Assembly: GCA_016177165.1 (NCBI GenBank)
Contig: JACOVT010000104.1
Coordinates: 1 to 9,719, forward strand
DNA from: Microcaldota archaeon
Lineage (GTDB): Archaea > B1Sed10-29 > JACOVT01
DNA: 9,719 nt
Direction: 5' to 3'
The position numbers and the translations under genes are program-made. The notes under the pieces are model-generated. The model was given only the letters and a program-made list of their open reading frames with translations. It was not told the DNA's origin and made no database searches. Positions 1 through 6,042 of the stretch are shown piece by piece; the first letter of the stretch is position 1, and each line of letters opens with the position of its first letter.

Positions 1-246
1 CACTATAAGATAATACACACCAAGGAGTTTTCCAAGGACTTTGAAAAGATCGACAAGCACACCAGAGAAATGATAAAGAAAAAGATAGAAGAAGTCAGCG
101 AAAACCCAGAACGCTACAAGCACCTTCACTATGACCTTAGAGGAAGCTCTCGTATATGGGTTGGGAAGCTAAGGATAGTTTTCTCCCACGATGTGCAGCT
201 CAGAGAGCTTTATTTAGAAAAGGTAGTCTTTGGGCACAAATACTGA
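1..246 (+). CDS. RelE/ParE-family toxin, 5' end cut by window
   Basis: The frame is open from the first base to a TGA at 244-246, giving 81 residues. It reads like a RelE/ParE-superfamily toxin: an N-terminal block YKIIHTKEFSKDFEK, a charged helix, then the segment YKHLHYDLRGS followed by WVGKLRIVFS, and the end VFGHKY. That order (helix, NPERYKHL, basic strand, final GH) is typical of mRNA-interferase RelE-like proteins. Family members are usually about 85-90 residues, so probably only the start codon and a few residues are missing. The antitoxin gene would be expected upstream, outside the window. By hand count the first 240 bases are about 41% G+C, against about 60-68% in sampled stretches of the neighbouring genes, which fits a mobile toxin-antitoxin gene. 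Whether it cleaves mRNA is inferred from the family only. Confidence 0.8.
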   Translation, partial: HYKIIHTKEFSKDFEKIDKHTREMIKKKIEEVSENPERYKHLHYDLRGSSRIWVGKLRIVFSHDVQLRELYLEKVVFGHKY

Positions 247-268
247 TCCGCAATCAGTCCGGTACAGC

Positions 269-276
269 TTTTTTTT
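269..276 (+). terminator. Oligo-T run, possible terminator for the toxin transcript
   Basis: Eight consecutive T residues lie 22 bases after the toxin stop codon on its coding strand. Archaeal RNA polymerase often terminates at oligo-T tracts without a strong hairpin. The tract also encodes the Lys-Lys pair near the C-terminus of the opposite-strand citryl-CoA lyase, so it may be simply coding sequence. Confidence 0.3.
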
Positions 277-583
277 CTGGCCCGGTGTAGCGGCTCTCAT
301 TGATGGGCACGCGTTTCGAGACTGGTTTTTCGCTTGTTTTCTCTTCGATCGCGTGCGCCGCCAAGCCAGCACTGCGACCTATGGCGAACACGGCTCCAAC
401 CTGTTCTGGTGAGAATCCGAGGTCGCTCAAGAGCGCTGCGTAGGCGCCGTCGAGGTTGAAGCAGAGCGGACGACCGGCTGACTTCTCGAGCAGCGGTTCA
501 ATCGCGAGCGCCAGCTTGGTGTGCTTGCCAGCCAAGCCTAGTTTTTCAGCCAGCTCCACGAGAACAGTTGCGCGCGGGTCTTT

Positions 584-586
584 CTA
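584..586 (-). other. In-frame amber codon within citryl-CoA lyase
   Basis: CTA on the plus strand is TAG in the lyase frame, at codon 141 between GHPVL and KDPRA. One base change from AAG, CAG, GAG, TAC, TAT, TGG, TTG or TCG would produce it. TAG also ends the genes finishing at 3697, 6040, 7905, 7908 and 8630, so it is an ordinary stop codon in this genome. Confidence 0.85.
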
Positions 587-1010
587 GAGGACCGGGTGGC
601 CGTAGCCCGGCATGCGCTTGCCGGCATTCTTGAACTCGGTGACGAGCTGCTCGGGGCTTCGGGAGGCGTTCTTTTGGAAGTTGGCTGCCGCGGCTTCTGC
701 AGGTCCGCTTCCGTGGTGTGGTCCGAGCGCCAACAATCCCGCCGCGATGCAGGCGTTGACTGGCGAGCCTCCGCTGGCGGCGACGCGAGCCCCCACGGTA
801 GACAGGTTGCCGATGCCGTGAGTGGTCGTCATCGTCAGTATGGAGTTGAACAGCTTGCCCTCCTTCGGGTTGGGCAGCTCGCCGCGCAACAGGAGAAAGA
901 CCGTGTCGCCGAATGGCCGTTTGCTGGCTAACTCGAACACCGAATAACCGCGTATGAGCGTCTCTTCGCCCTCACTAGACACGGAGGTTTTCCATTCGAC
1001 TGGCATGTCA

Positions 1011-1907
1011 TCACTTTTGTAGGGCTTGTTTAACTAGCTTTGGAATGTCCCCGAAGCGGTCGGCGACCAGCGCGCCCGCTTGGCGGAGCGCCGCCACCTT
1101 GTGCGTTGGGGTTCCTGTGTTTCCTTCTATGATCGCGCCCGCATGCCCTAGAGTTAGTCCCTGCGGAAGGCGTTCGGCAAAGAAGCCTGCCACGAATGCC
1201 ACGAGGGGCTTGGTGTAGCCCCCCTTGGTGATGAGTTCGGCTGCCTGTTCCTCGTAGAGTCCGCCGTGCTCGCCGAATATCACGACTGCTTCGGTGGCTG
1301 GGTCGTTCTGGAACAGCTCTAGGCAGTCAGAAAATGTCAGGCCTTGGAGGTAGTCGCCGCCGATCGAGATTGATGTGGACTGGCCCAGTCCGGCGAGCGT
1401 CAGCATGTTGCTGATTTCCGTGGTCATTGCGCCGCTCTTGGAAATCACGCCTACGTTTCCGGCTCGGAAGTATTTTTCGGGCGTTTCGCCGCCCAGCGCG
1501 CCCAGCAGCGCCTTTCCGGGGGAGATGACCCCCAACGAGGAGGGCCCGATGATGCGGGCATCGTGGTCGCGCGCTGCCGCTACAATGCTGGCAGCGTCGT
1601 GCATCGGGACATGTTCGGTGATCACGCAAACGAGCTTTATGCCGTTGGCCAAAGCTTCGAATGCGGCGTCTTTTACCGCGAGGGGAGGAACGTAAATGAG
1701 TGAGGTGTTAACAGGATGGCTTGATGCCGCTTCTCTTATAGTGTCATAGATCGGCTTGCCCTCAACTTGTTGCCCGCCCTTGCCGGGCGTCACGCCGCAT
1801 TCCACGCGCGTGCCGTACTTGAGCATCAGCCTGCAGGCCGTAGAGCCTTCCTTGCCCGTCATTCCTTGTATGATCACTCGCGAGTTTTCGTCAATCAGTA
1901 TGCTCAT
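1011..1907 (-). CDS. SucD-like subunit of citryl-CoA synthetase / ATP-citrate lyase
   Basis: This 298-residue protein has the fold and motifs of the alpha subunit of succinyl-CoA synthetase, the subunit that carries the phosphohistidine and binds CoA. It begins MSILIDENSRVIIQGMTGKEG, close to SucD. An N-terminal CoA-binding Rossmann domain contains GVTPGKGGQ. GVISKSGAM, SISIGGD and FGEHGG follow, and the phosphorylated His lies in LTLGHAGAII (His255). The ATG at 1907 is preferred because it gives the SucD-like N-terminus and has an SD-like GAGAGTGA upstream. A GTG at 1916, overlapping the upstream stop as GTGA, is the alternative and adds three residues. Sitting between an ATP-citrate-lyase-like ATP-grasp gene and a citryl-CoA lyase gene, it most likely activates citrate to citryl-CoA rather than succinate. 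The substrate is inferred from context, so succinyl-CoA synthetase cannot be excluded. Confidence 0.88.
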   Translation of the reverse strand: MSILIDENSRVIIQGMTGKEGSTACRLMLKYGTRVECGVTPGKGGQQVEGKPIYDTIREAASSHPVNTSLIYVPPLAVKDAAFEALANGIKLVCVITEHVPMHDAASIVAAARDHDARIIGPSSLGVISPGKALLGALGGETPEKYFRAGNVGVISKSGAMTTEISNMLTLAGLGQSTSISIGGDYLQGLTFSDCLELFQNDPATEAVVIFGEHGGLYEEQAAELITKGGYTKPLVAFVAGFFAERLPQGLTLGHAGAIIEGNTGTPTHKVAALRQAGALVADRFGDIPKLVKQALQK

Positions 1908-1912
1908 TTGTT

Positions 1913-3085
1913 TCACTCTCTCGCGGAATACTCGTTGGCCAGCTTTACTACCAGCGATGCGGTCTCGGTCATCGGCGTGTCCGAACCAAACAAGTGCAGG
2001 TTGAGGTCATTACGCTTTGCGCATTCCTTCAGCAGGCGGAACGCCTCCTCTTCGCCGGGCCCGCCGCGGCGGATCACTATCGGAAAATGAGGCTTCATTT
2101 CCTCGATTGCTTGCACGAATCCACGCATGGTTTCGTCGACGCGGGTCATGCTCGAGATGCCGCCAACGTGCCAGCAGGCGTTGAGCCCCGGCTTGCTGAG
2201 GACAATCTTGGCCAGTTTGTATACTTTTTCAGTTGGCGGGTTGCCTGAATACTCGCAGTAGTTCGCAGGGTTTCCTCCAGCGGCAATTAGGGCATCCATA
2301 TTTGTTATGCTTCCTCCACCGCCAGGAGTTAACATGGCAACGTCGCCGTCAAGCTCGAGGTACTTGCCCGCCGTTCCTCGGTAGTCGTTCTCATCGATCT
2401 TTTTGGCCTCCAGCTCGCGCTGCGTCGGCTCTCGGCCAGCGTTCCGCGGGCCGAACTCCTTGATTTCCGGGTGCCTTTGCAGGCCGTCGTCGTCTATGAT
2501 GCCGGCTGCGCCGACGGCGACGAGCGAGCCGTCCTCTGTTTCTGTCAGCGGGTTGATTTCCAATAGGCGGAAGTCGTTCGAGTGGAAGCAGTCGTAAACG
2601 CGCAGCGCAAAGTTGGAGAGCTTTGGCAGGACTTGTGATGAAAAGCCCGCCCTTTTCGCTGTTTCGCGCACCCTGAACCCGTCCAGCTTGCCTTCAATGT
2701 GTATGGCTTGGAACAGGGAGCGGTCGGCGGACTCGACGTCGACGCCGCCCTGCACGGAAAGCAGCATTACCGGGTCGCGCAAGCGCTGGTCGAAAGTGAA
2801 CGACAGGTAGTATTCCGTCCCGGGAGTCGCGCCCTCGACCAGCACGCCTGCGACCGTTTCGTCGCCGTGCTTCTTGCCAAGGATTTCCCTAGCGGCATTC
2901 TGAGCTTCGTGTGCCGAGCCGCACATTTTGATAAAGCCGGCTTTGCCCCTTTTTCCGGCAAGCACCTGTGCCTTGACCACCCCCGGGGAGTCTATTTCTT
3001 GGTGTGAGTGGAAAAGTTTCCCTTGCGGGATGGGGACGCCGCTCTTGGCTAGCAGTTGCTTTGTCTCAAACTCGTAAAGCTTCAT
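1913..3085 (-). CDS. ATP-grasp (SucC-like) subunit of citryl-CoA synthetase / ATP-citrate lyase
   Basis: This 390-residue protein is the nucleotide-binding subunit of an acyl-CoA synthetase (NDP-forming). The N-terminal ATP-grasp domain (about residues 1-215) shows VVKAQVLAGKRGKAG at 36-50 and the metal/nucleotide motif LLEINPLTETEDG at 174-186. The C-terminal CoA-ligase domain (about 245-390) carries GGGGSITNMD, EYSGNPP at 278-284, RRGGPGEEEAF at 339-349 and LHLFGSDTPMT. EYSG.P, RRGGP and H.FG..T.MT are close to ATP-citrate lyase and less like ordinary SucC, so citrate is the likely substrate. It is first in the operon, and its stop lies 5 bases before the next ATG (1907). A TATA-like box sits about 30 bases upstream of the ATG, predicting a very short leader. 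The product would phosphorylate the SucD-like partner's His using ATP and pass citrate to CoA. Substrate assignment is from family resemblance. Confidence 0.88.
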   Translation of the reverse strand: MKLYEFETKQLLAKSGVPIPQGKLFHSHQEIDSPGVVKAQVLAGKRGKAGFIKMCGSAHEAQNAAREILGKKHGDETVAGVLVEGATPGTEYYLSFTFDQRLRDPVMLLSVQGGVDVESADRSLFQAIHIEGKLDGFRVRETAKRAGFSSQVLPKLSNFALRVYDCFHSNDFRLLEINPLTETEDGSLVAVGAAGIIDDDGLQRHPEIKEFGPRNAGREPTQRELEAKKIDENDYRGTAGKYLELDGDVAMLTPGGGGSITNMDALIAAGGNPANYCEYSGNPPTEKVYKLAKIVLSKPGLNACWHVGGISSMTRVDETMRGFVQAIEEMKPHFPIVIRRGGPGEEEAFRLLKECAKRNDLNLHLFGSDTPMTETASLVVKLANEYSARE

Positions 3086-3114
3086 CAGAATCCAATAAGG
3101 TTTGCCTGCCTCGG

Positions 3115-3121
3115 TTTAAAA
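3115..3121 (-). promoter_or_regulatory. TATA-like box for the citrate-cleavage operon
   Basis: On the minus strand the sequence reads TTTTAAA, centred about 33 bases upstream of the ATG at 3085. With the usual archaeal spacing of about 26 bases, transcription would start near 3092, leaving a leader of roughly 7 bases. It is one of two divergent AT-rich elements in this 114-base gap. Identified by eye; no BRE is obvious. Confidence 0.45.
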
Positions 3122-3170
3122 GCGGAACCAGTAGGTTTCGTCGCAAGCCGAACACCTCTTTTTTTCTCGG

Positions 3171-3178
3171 TTTATAAA
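3171..3178 (+). promoter_or_regulatory. TATA box giving a leaderless transcript
   Basis: TTTATAAA is centred about 26 bases before the ATG at 3200, so the predicted transcription start coincides with the start codon. It is preceded by a seven-T run (3159-3165). This element decides the start of the downstream gene and argues against the open frame that extends back to 3056. Confidence 0.6.
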
Positions 3179-3199
3179 CTTTGCCAGTGCCATATTCGC

Positions 3200-3697
3200 A
3201 TGCAGCGCTTTCGCTTTCCAGTGAAGGTGTTTCCTAGGGTCATGCGCAATCCGGGCCTTCGCTGGCAGACGGCAGAGGTCGTTTTGGATGAAAGCATCAG
3301 GAGCCCGGCCGCAACAGAGTTACAGGAGGCCGCCCTGCGCCTGCAGGAAGGGAAATGGAAGGTTGCCCGCGGCGCCTTGGAGCGGGCATTGCCGAAGATG
3401 AACGCCACAGAGAGGACCGCCTTCCTCGCCGCTTTCCGGCAAGCTTACGGCCTTCAGGAGGCGCGTTTCGTGCTGCTCGCGAGGGCGAGATCCCGTGCGG
3501 TGAACCGGGTTCTTGGAGAAATGGCCCGTGGCAGGGGTTCGGTGGTTCCGATAAGGTTGATTGAATTTGCCTCATTCTGGTCATCGCTGGAGCCGCGCGA
3601 GCGAGGCAGGGTGATGGGCGCGCTTGTACAGGAGCAGCGACTCGAAAGAAGCCTGGGAGTTCACGTGGGCGGCGGCCGGGGCGGCGCGGAAGAGTAG
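3200..3697 (+). CDS. Unrecognised basic, helical protein of 165 residues
   Basis: I do not recognise this protein. Translation from ATG 3200 gives a soluble, Arg-rich, largely helical sequence with no membrane segment and no signal peptide. Visible parts are a short basic N-terminus (MQRFRFPVKVFPRV), an Ala/Leu-rich helical region at about 35-110 with many Arg and Glu residues, a hydrophobic block IRLIEFASFWSSL at 118-130, and a Gly-rich acidic tail ending GGGRGGAEE. Codon use is GC-rich at third positions like its neighbours, which supports a real gene over its antisense frames. The start is chosen because a TATA box lies 26 bases upstream; ATG 3242 is an alternative. The frame is open back to 3056, but that stretch overlaps the divergent gene's start and both promoters. 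It ends in TAG 33 bases before the next gene. RNA or protein binding is possible from the charge pattern, but that is a guess. Confidence 0.65.
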   Translation: MQRFRFPVKVFPRVMRNPGLRWQTAEVVLDESIRSPAATELQEAALRLQEGKWKVARGALERALPKMNATERTAFLAAFRQAYGLQEARFVLLARARSRAVNRVLGEMARGRGSVVPIRLIEFASFWSSLEPRERGRVMGALVQEQRLERSLGVHVGGGRGGAEE

Positions 3698-3699
3698 CA

Positions 3700-3707
3700 T
3701 TTTATTA
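3700..3707 (+). promoter_or_regulatory. TATA-like box for the kinase-gatE operon
   Basis: TTTTATTA lies just after the preceding stop codon and is centred about 26-27 bases before ATG 3730, again predicting a leaderless mRNA. It supports ATG 3730 over the internal ATG 3751 and suggests the four-gene operon has its own promoter. Confidence 0.5.
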
Positions 3708-3729
3708 CCTCGTTTCCAATAACAGGGGC

Positions 3730-4314
3730 ATGCAGTCTAGTTCTCAATTGATGATCAACAGGCCGCGGGAAACTCCGGTAGTGATACTCACGGGCGCTGC
3801 GCGCAGCGGTAAGGACGCCGCGGCCGAAGTGTTGAGGGACGAGTACGGGTGCCAGATGCTTGTCTTTTCCGTCATTCTCAGGGAGGAGTGCCGCCGGCGC
3901 GGATTGGATGCGGGCCAGAAGCTCAACCTGACCAAGGTGGCGGGCGAGCTGCGCGAAAAGGGCGGGATGGGAATACTCGGGAAGCTGATCGTTGGGAAAA
4001 TCAACCCGCCTTCTGTCATTGTTGGCGCAAGGAGCCCTGAGGAGATCGCGGAGATAAGGAAAAAGTTTCCTAAAGCCGTGCTGGTTGAAGTTTTCGCCGA
4101 CCCGAAAGTCAGGTTTGGGAGGCGAAAGCCGGAGGATCCTCGGGATTGGGAGAAGTTTTTCTCGCGCGACAAGACCGATGAGGAAAAGTATGGCATGGCG
4201 AGGGTGTTTGGGATGCGCGACTACCGGGTCGAGAACAATGGCACGCTGGACGAGCTCGGGCGCAAAACGCGCGAGCTCGCTGAGCGTTTGGGGTTGAAGA
4301 GGGCGGGGAAATGA
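3730..4314 (+). CDS. P-loop NTPase, dephospho-CoA/nucleotide-kinase-like (first paralogue)
   Basis: This 194-residue P-loop protein resembles the nucleoside-monophosphate/dephospho-CoA kinase superfamily and is a diverged paralogue of the next gene. The Walker A loop is GAARSGKD at residues 22-29, with Asp where Ser/Thr is usual. SGKD loops occur in phage deoxynucleotide kinases and phosphomevalonate kinase, so this need not mean inactivity. It shares with its paralogue the layout of a V-S-V/A switch after strand 2, VIVGARSPEEIAEI (the paralogue has IIDGIRSPEEPEI), a lid-like basic region near DPRDWEKFFSRD, and DYRVENNGTLDEL near the end. The expected Asp of IDGIR is Gly here. The N-terminus is about 15 residues longer than the paralogue's. 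The start is set by the TATA box at 3700. It overlaps the next gene by 4 bases (ATGA). Substrate unknown. Confidence 0.8.
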   Translation: MQSSSQLMINRPRETPVVILTGAARSGKDAAAEVLRDEYGCQMLVFSVILREECRRRGLDAGQKLNLTKVAGELREKGGMGILGKLIVGKINPPSVIVGARSPEEIAEIRKKFPKAVLVEVFADPKVRFGRRKPEDPRDWEKFFSRDKTDEEKYGMARVFGMRDYRVENNGTLDELGRKTRELAERLGLKRAGK

Positions 4315-4901
4315 TAATCGGGATCACTGGCATGCCATTGTCCGGCAAGGCGAGCGTGCGCAGGATTTTCGAGGACATGGGCTGCCAGACCTTCGTGATG
4401 AGCAGCGCGGTACGCGCAGAAATGGAAAAGCATGGCATAGAAGTCAACAAGGAGTCCATGCGCGAGTTCGCAACAAAGATCCGTCAGGAGAAGGGTCGCG
4501 GGGTTGCTGGGGAACTTTCGCTGCCCTACCTCAGGGACGTACTCGGGCATGAGGATATGGTCATAATTGATGGCATACGCTCTCCGGAAGAGCCGGAGAT
4601 TTTCAAGCGCGAGTTTGGCGACGACTTCATGCTAATATGTGTCTGGGCGCCTTTCAAGCTGCGCGCCAAGCGGCTGGGCGACCCGGAAAGGCTGAAGACC
4701 CGGTCCGACGAAGTCATCACGGACGAGGAGCTCAAAGGGCGCGACAAGAAAGAGCTGTCGTGGGGGCTCGGCGAGGTCATAGCAATGGCCGACTACCTAA
4801 TAGTCAATACTAGCGGCAAGGAAGACTTGGAAAAGGAGCTGAAGCGGTTCCTGCGCATGGTCGTCGCCAAGGGAATGAGGCGTGTCAGCGAGTGGGGCTG
4901 A
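4311..4901 (+). CDS. UPF0200/dephospho-CoA-kinase-like P-loop protein (second paralogue)
   Basis: A 196-residue protein of the archaeal UPF0200-type family, related to dephospho-CoA kinase. Walker A is GMPLSGKAS at residues 7-15; the usual Ser/Thr after Lys is Ala, followed by Ser, comparable to GKGT in adenylate kinase. Other family landmarks are VIIDGIRSPEE (Walker-B-like Asp), a CVWAPFKLRAKRL segment, the basic lid region, and GLGEVIAMADYLIVN near the C-terminus. This copy keeps more of the family consensus than the preceding gene, so it is the better candidate for ancestral activity. The ATG overlaps the previous stop (ATGA), and its own stop shares one base with the next ATG (TGATG), so translational coupling is likely. 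A purine-rich GAGGGCGGGG precedes the start. Cofactor or nucleotide phosphorylation is inferred; the family is largely uncharacterised to my knowledge. Confidence 0.85.
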   Translation: MIIGITGMPLSGKASVRRIFEDMGCQTFVMSSAVRAEMEKHGIEVNKESMREFATKIRQEKGRGVAGELSLPYLRDVLGHEDMVIIDGIRSPEEPEIFKREFGDDFMLICVWAPFKLRAKRLGDPERLKTRSDEVITDEELKGRDKKELSWGLGEVIAMADYLIVNTSGKEDLEKELKRFLRMVVAKGMRRVSEWG

Positions 4902-6040
4902 TGGTAAAGTACGGCGTGTTCTACGCAAGGTTTCAGCCTTTCACCAAGGGGCACTTGGACGCCTGCCTGCAGATATTGGAAGGGCACGACGAGCTCGTCA
5001 TCGGCATCTCCAACCCGTTCAGAGAGAGTTTCGAGTTCTCCCCGGTCGTATCAAAAGAGGGCATGGCGCTCAAGAAGGAGTCGCTGCTTCCCGGGAACAA
5101 CCCGTTTTCGTACTGGCAGCGCCTGATGATGATGCAGGCCTCGCTTTTGGGCGCAAGGGTCGACCTTTCAAGGGTTTCTATAGTTGCCAAGCCACCCACG
5201 TTCGCGCTGAACGCAGTGTGGCATGATTCCCTGCCTCCAAGGGAAAGCTGCGTCATCTACCTGCAGTTTGACCACAAGCACCATTTTGAGAACGCCCGCA
5301 TACACCAGCAGGAGCGGTGGAGGCTGGTCGACCTCGGTCGCGTCGAGGATTATTCTGGCAGTGAATCGCTTTCCATGCTCAAACAGGGAAACTGGAATGG
5401 CGCCGGAAAGCTGATGCCCAAACCAGCGGTCAAGCTGGCCCGCCAGTTCCTGAACCCCGCCCGCGCCGAGAAGTCCAAGCCCAAATATGGGATATTCTAC
5501 GGGCGCTTCCAGCCCTTCCACAAGGCGCAACTGCAACACTGCATGAGCGTGCTGAAAACCCACGACTTCCTTGTCGCGGGTGTGACTAACCCTTTTCGTG
5601 AAGGAATAAAGTTCAACGACACCGTGGCTGATTCCGGAAGGGCGTCGAAGATGGAATCGCTTCAGCCCGAGAACAACCCGTTCTCTTTCTGGGAACGCTA
5701 CACCATGGTACGGAACTCGCTGCTGGAAGAAGGAGTGAAGCCAAAGCGCTTCTGCATAGTTGCAAAACCTTCCACACTTTCAGATTCGCTGGCATGGCTG
5801 GAAGCTTTCCCTCCGCGCGAAGAGTCGGAAGTCTACCTTCCTGTAAAGGACCCGCACCACTTTGACTCGGCTGCCGTTTACCGCAAGCTGGGATGGAAAG
5901 TGGTGCTCGCCGCTCCAATAGACGGCTACTCGGGGACGCTGGCAAGGCGCCTGATGAGGGAAGAAAAATGGAAGGAATTAGGCACGCTCGTCCCGCCAGC
6001 AACGCTTAAAGTCATGAAAGAGGTAGCACGGTCGGGGTAG
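4901..6040 (+). CDS. Internally duplicated nucleotidyltransferase (NMN-adenylyltransferase-like)
   Basis: The 379-residue protein contains two homologous HxGH-superfamily nucleotidyltransferase domains, roughly residues 3-165 and 195-355. Each begins KYG.FY.RFQPF, as in archaeal NMN adenylyltransferases, and they share NPFRE, NNPFS.W.R, IVAKP and a late DYSG/GYSG. Domain 1 keeps the first motif, TKGH (15-18), but its second motif is YSGSESL (151-157), lacking the expected Arg. Domain 2 has HKAQ (207-210) in place of HxGH but keeps YSGTLARR (343-350). Single-domain family members are about 165-180 residues. ATG 4901 is chosen because it overlaps the preceding TGA by one base; an in-frame GTG at 4892 would add three residues. 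It ends TAG TGA, two bases before gatE. The likely chemistry is adenylyl transfer onto a phosphate such as NMN, or a derived non-catalytic role. The substrate is unknown. Confidence 0.85.
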   Translation: MVKYGVFYARFQPFTKGHLDACLQILEGHDELVIGISNPFRESFEFSPVVSKEGMALKKESLLPGNNPFSYWQRLMMMQASLLGARVDLSRVSIVAKPPTFALNAVWHDSLPPRESCVIYLQFDHKHHFENARIHQQERWRLVDLGRVEDYSGSESLSMLKQGNWNGAGKLMPKPAVKLARQFLNPARAEKSKPKYGIFYGRFQPFHKAQLQHCMSVLKTHDFLVAGVTNPFREGIKFNDTVADSGRASKMESLQPENNPFSFWERYTMVRNSLLEEGVKPKRFCIVAKPSTLSDSLAWLEAFPPREESEVYLPVKDPHHFDSAAVYRKLGWKVVLAAPIDGYSGTLARRLMREEKWKELGTLVPPATLKVMKEVARSG

Positions 6041-6042
6041 TG

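Larger units (their letters stand above)
254..1006 (-). pseudogene. Citryl-CoA lyase (citrate-synthase fold), interrupted by in-frame TAG
   Basis: Starting at ATG 1006 and ignoring one TAG at 584-586, the frame runs 250 codons to a TGA at 254-256. This is the length of a stand-alone citryl-CoA lyase, which cleaves citryl-CoA to acetyl-CoA and oxaloacetate. All three citrate-synthase-type catalytic positions are visible: His98 in GPHHGSGPAEAA, His137 in GYGHPVL, and Asp186 in FNLDGAYAALL. The NLDG form resembles ATP-citrate lyase rather than citrate synthase. The TAG is codon 141, between GHPVL and KDPRA, inside a normally continuous motif. After it the frame, length and conservation are intact, but Asp186 is lost if translation stops. 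The C-terminal part contains no Met, so reinitiation is unlikely. The gene starts 4 bases after the SucD-like gene, with an SD-like GTGATG just ahead of the ATG. It could be a recent pseudogene, a base error, or a readthrough gene. Confidence 0.8.

Noticed and set aside
254..559. The post-TAG 101-codon frame as an independent gene starting with GTG
   Set aside because: It begins mid-motif, has no Met and no ribosome-binding site, and is exactly the C-terminal domain of the citryl-CoA lyase in the same frame.
584..1006. Ordinary citrate synthase rather than citryl-CoA lyase
   Set aside because: The protein is only about 250 residues against 370-430 for citrate synthase, uses NLDG as in ATP-citrate lyase, and is encoded in an operon with acyl-CoA synthetase subunits.
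3159..3165. Seven-T run as a transcription terminator
   Set aside because: No plus-strand gene lies upstream to be terminated. It sits directly ahead of a TATA box and is more likely promoter-associated.
3056..3199. N-terminal extension of the 165-residue protein back to 3056
   Set aside because: It would overlap the first codons of the divergent ATP-grasp gene and translate both promoter elements. Its residue composition looks non-coding, and a TATA box supports ATG 3200.
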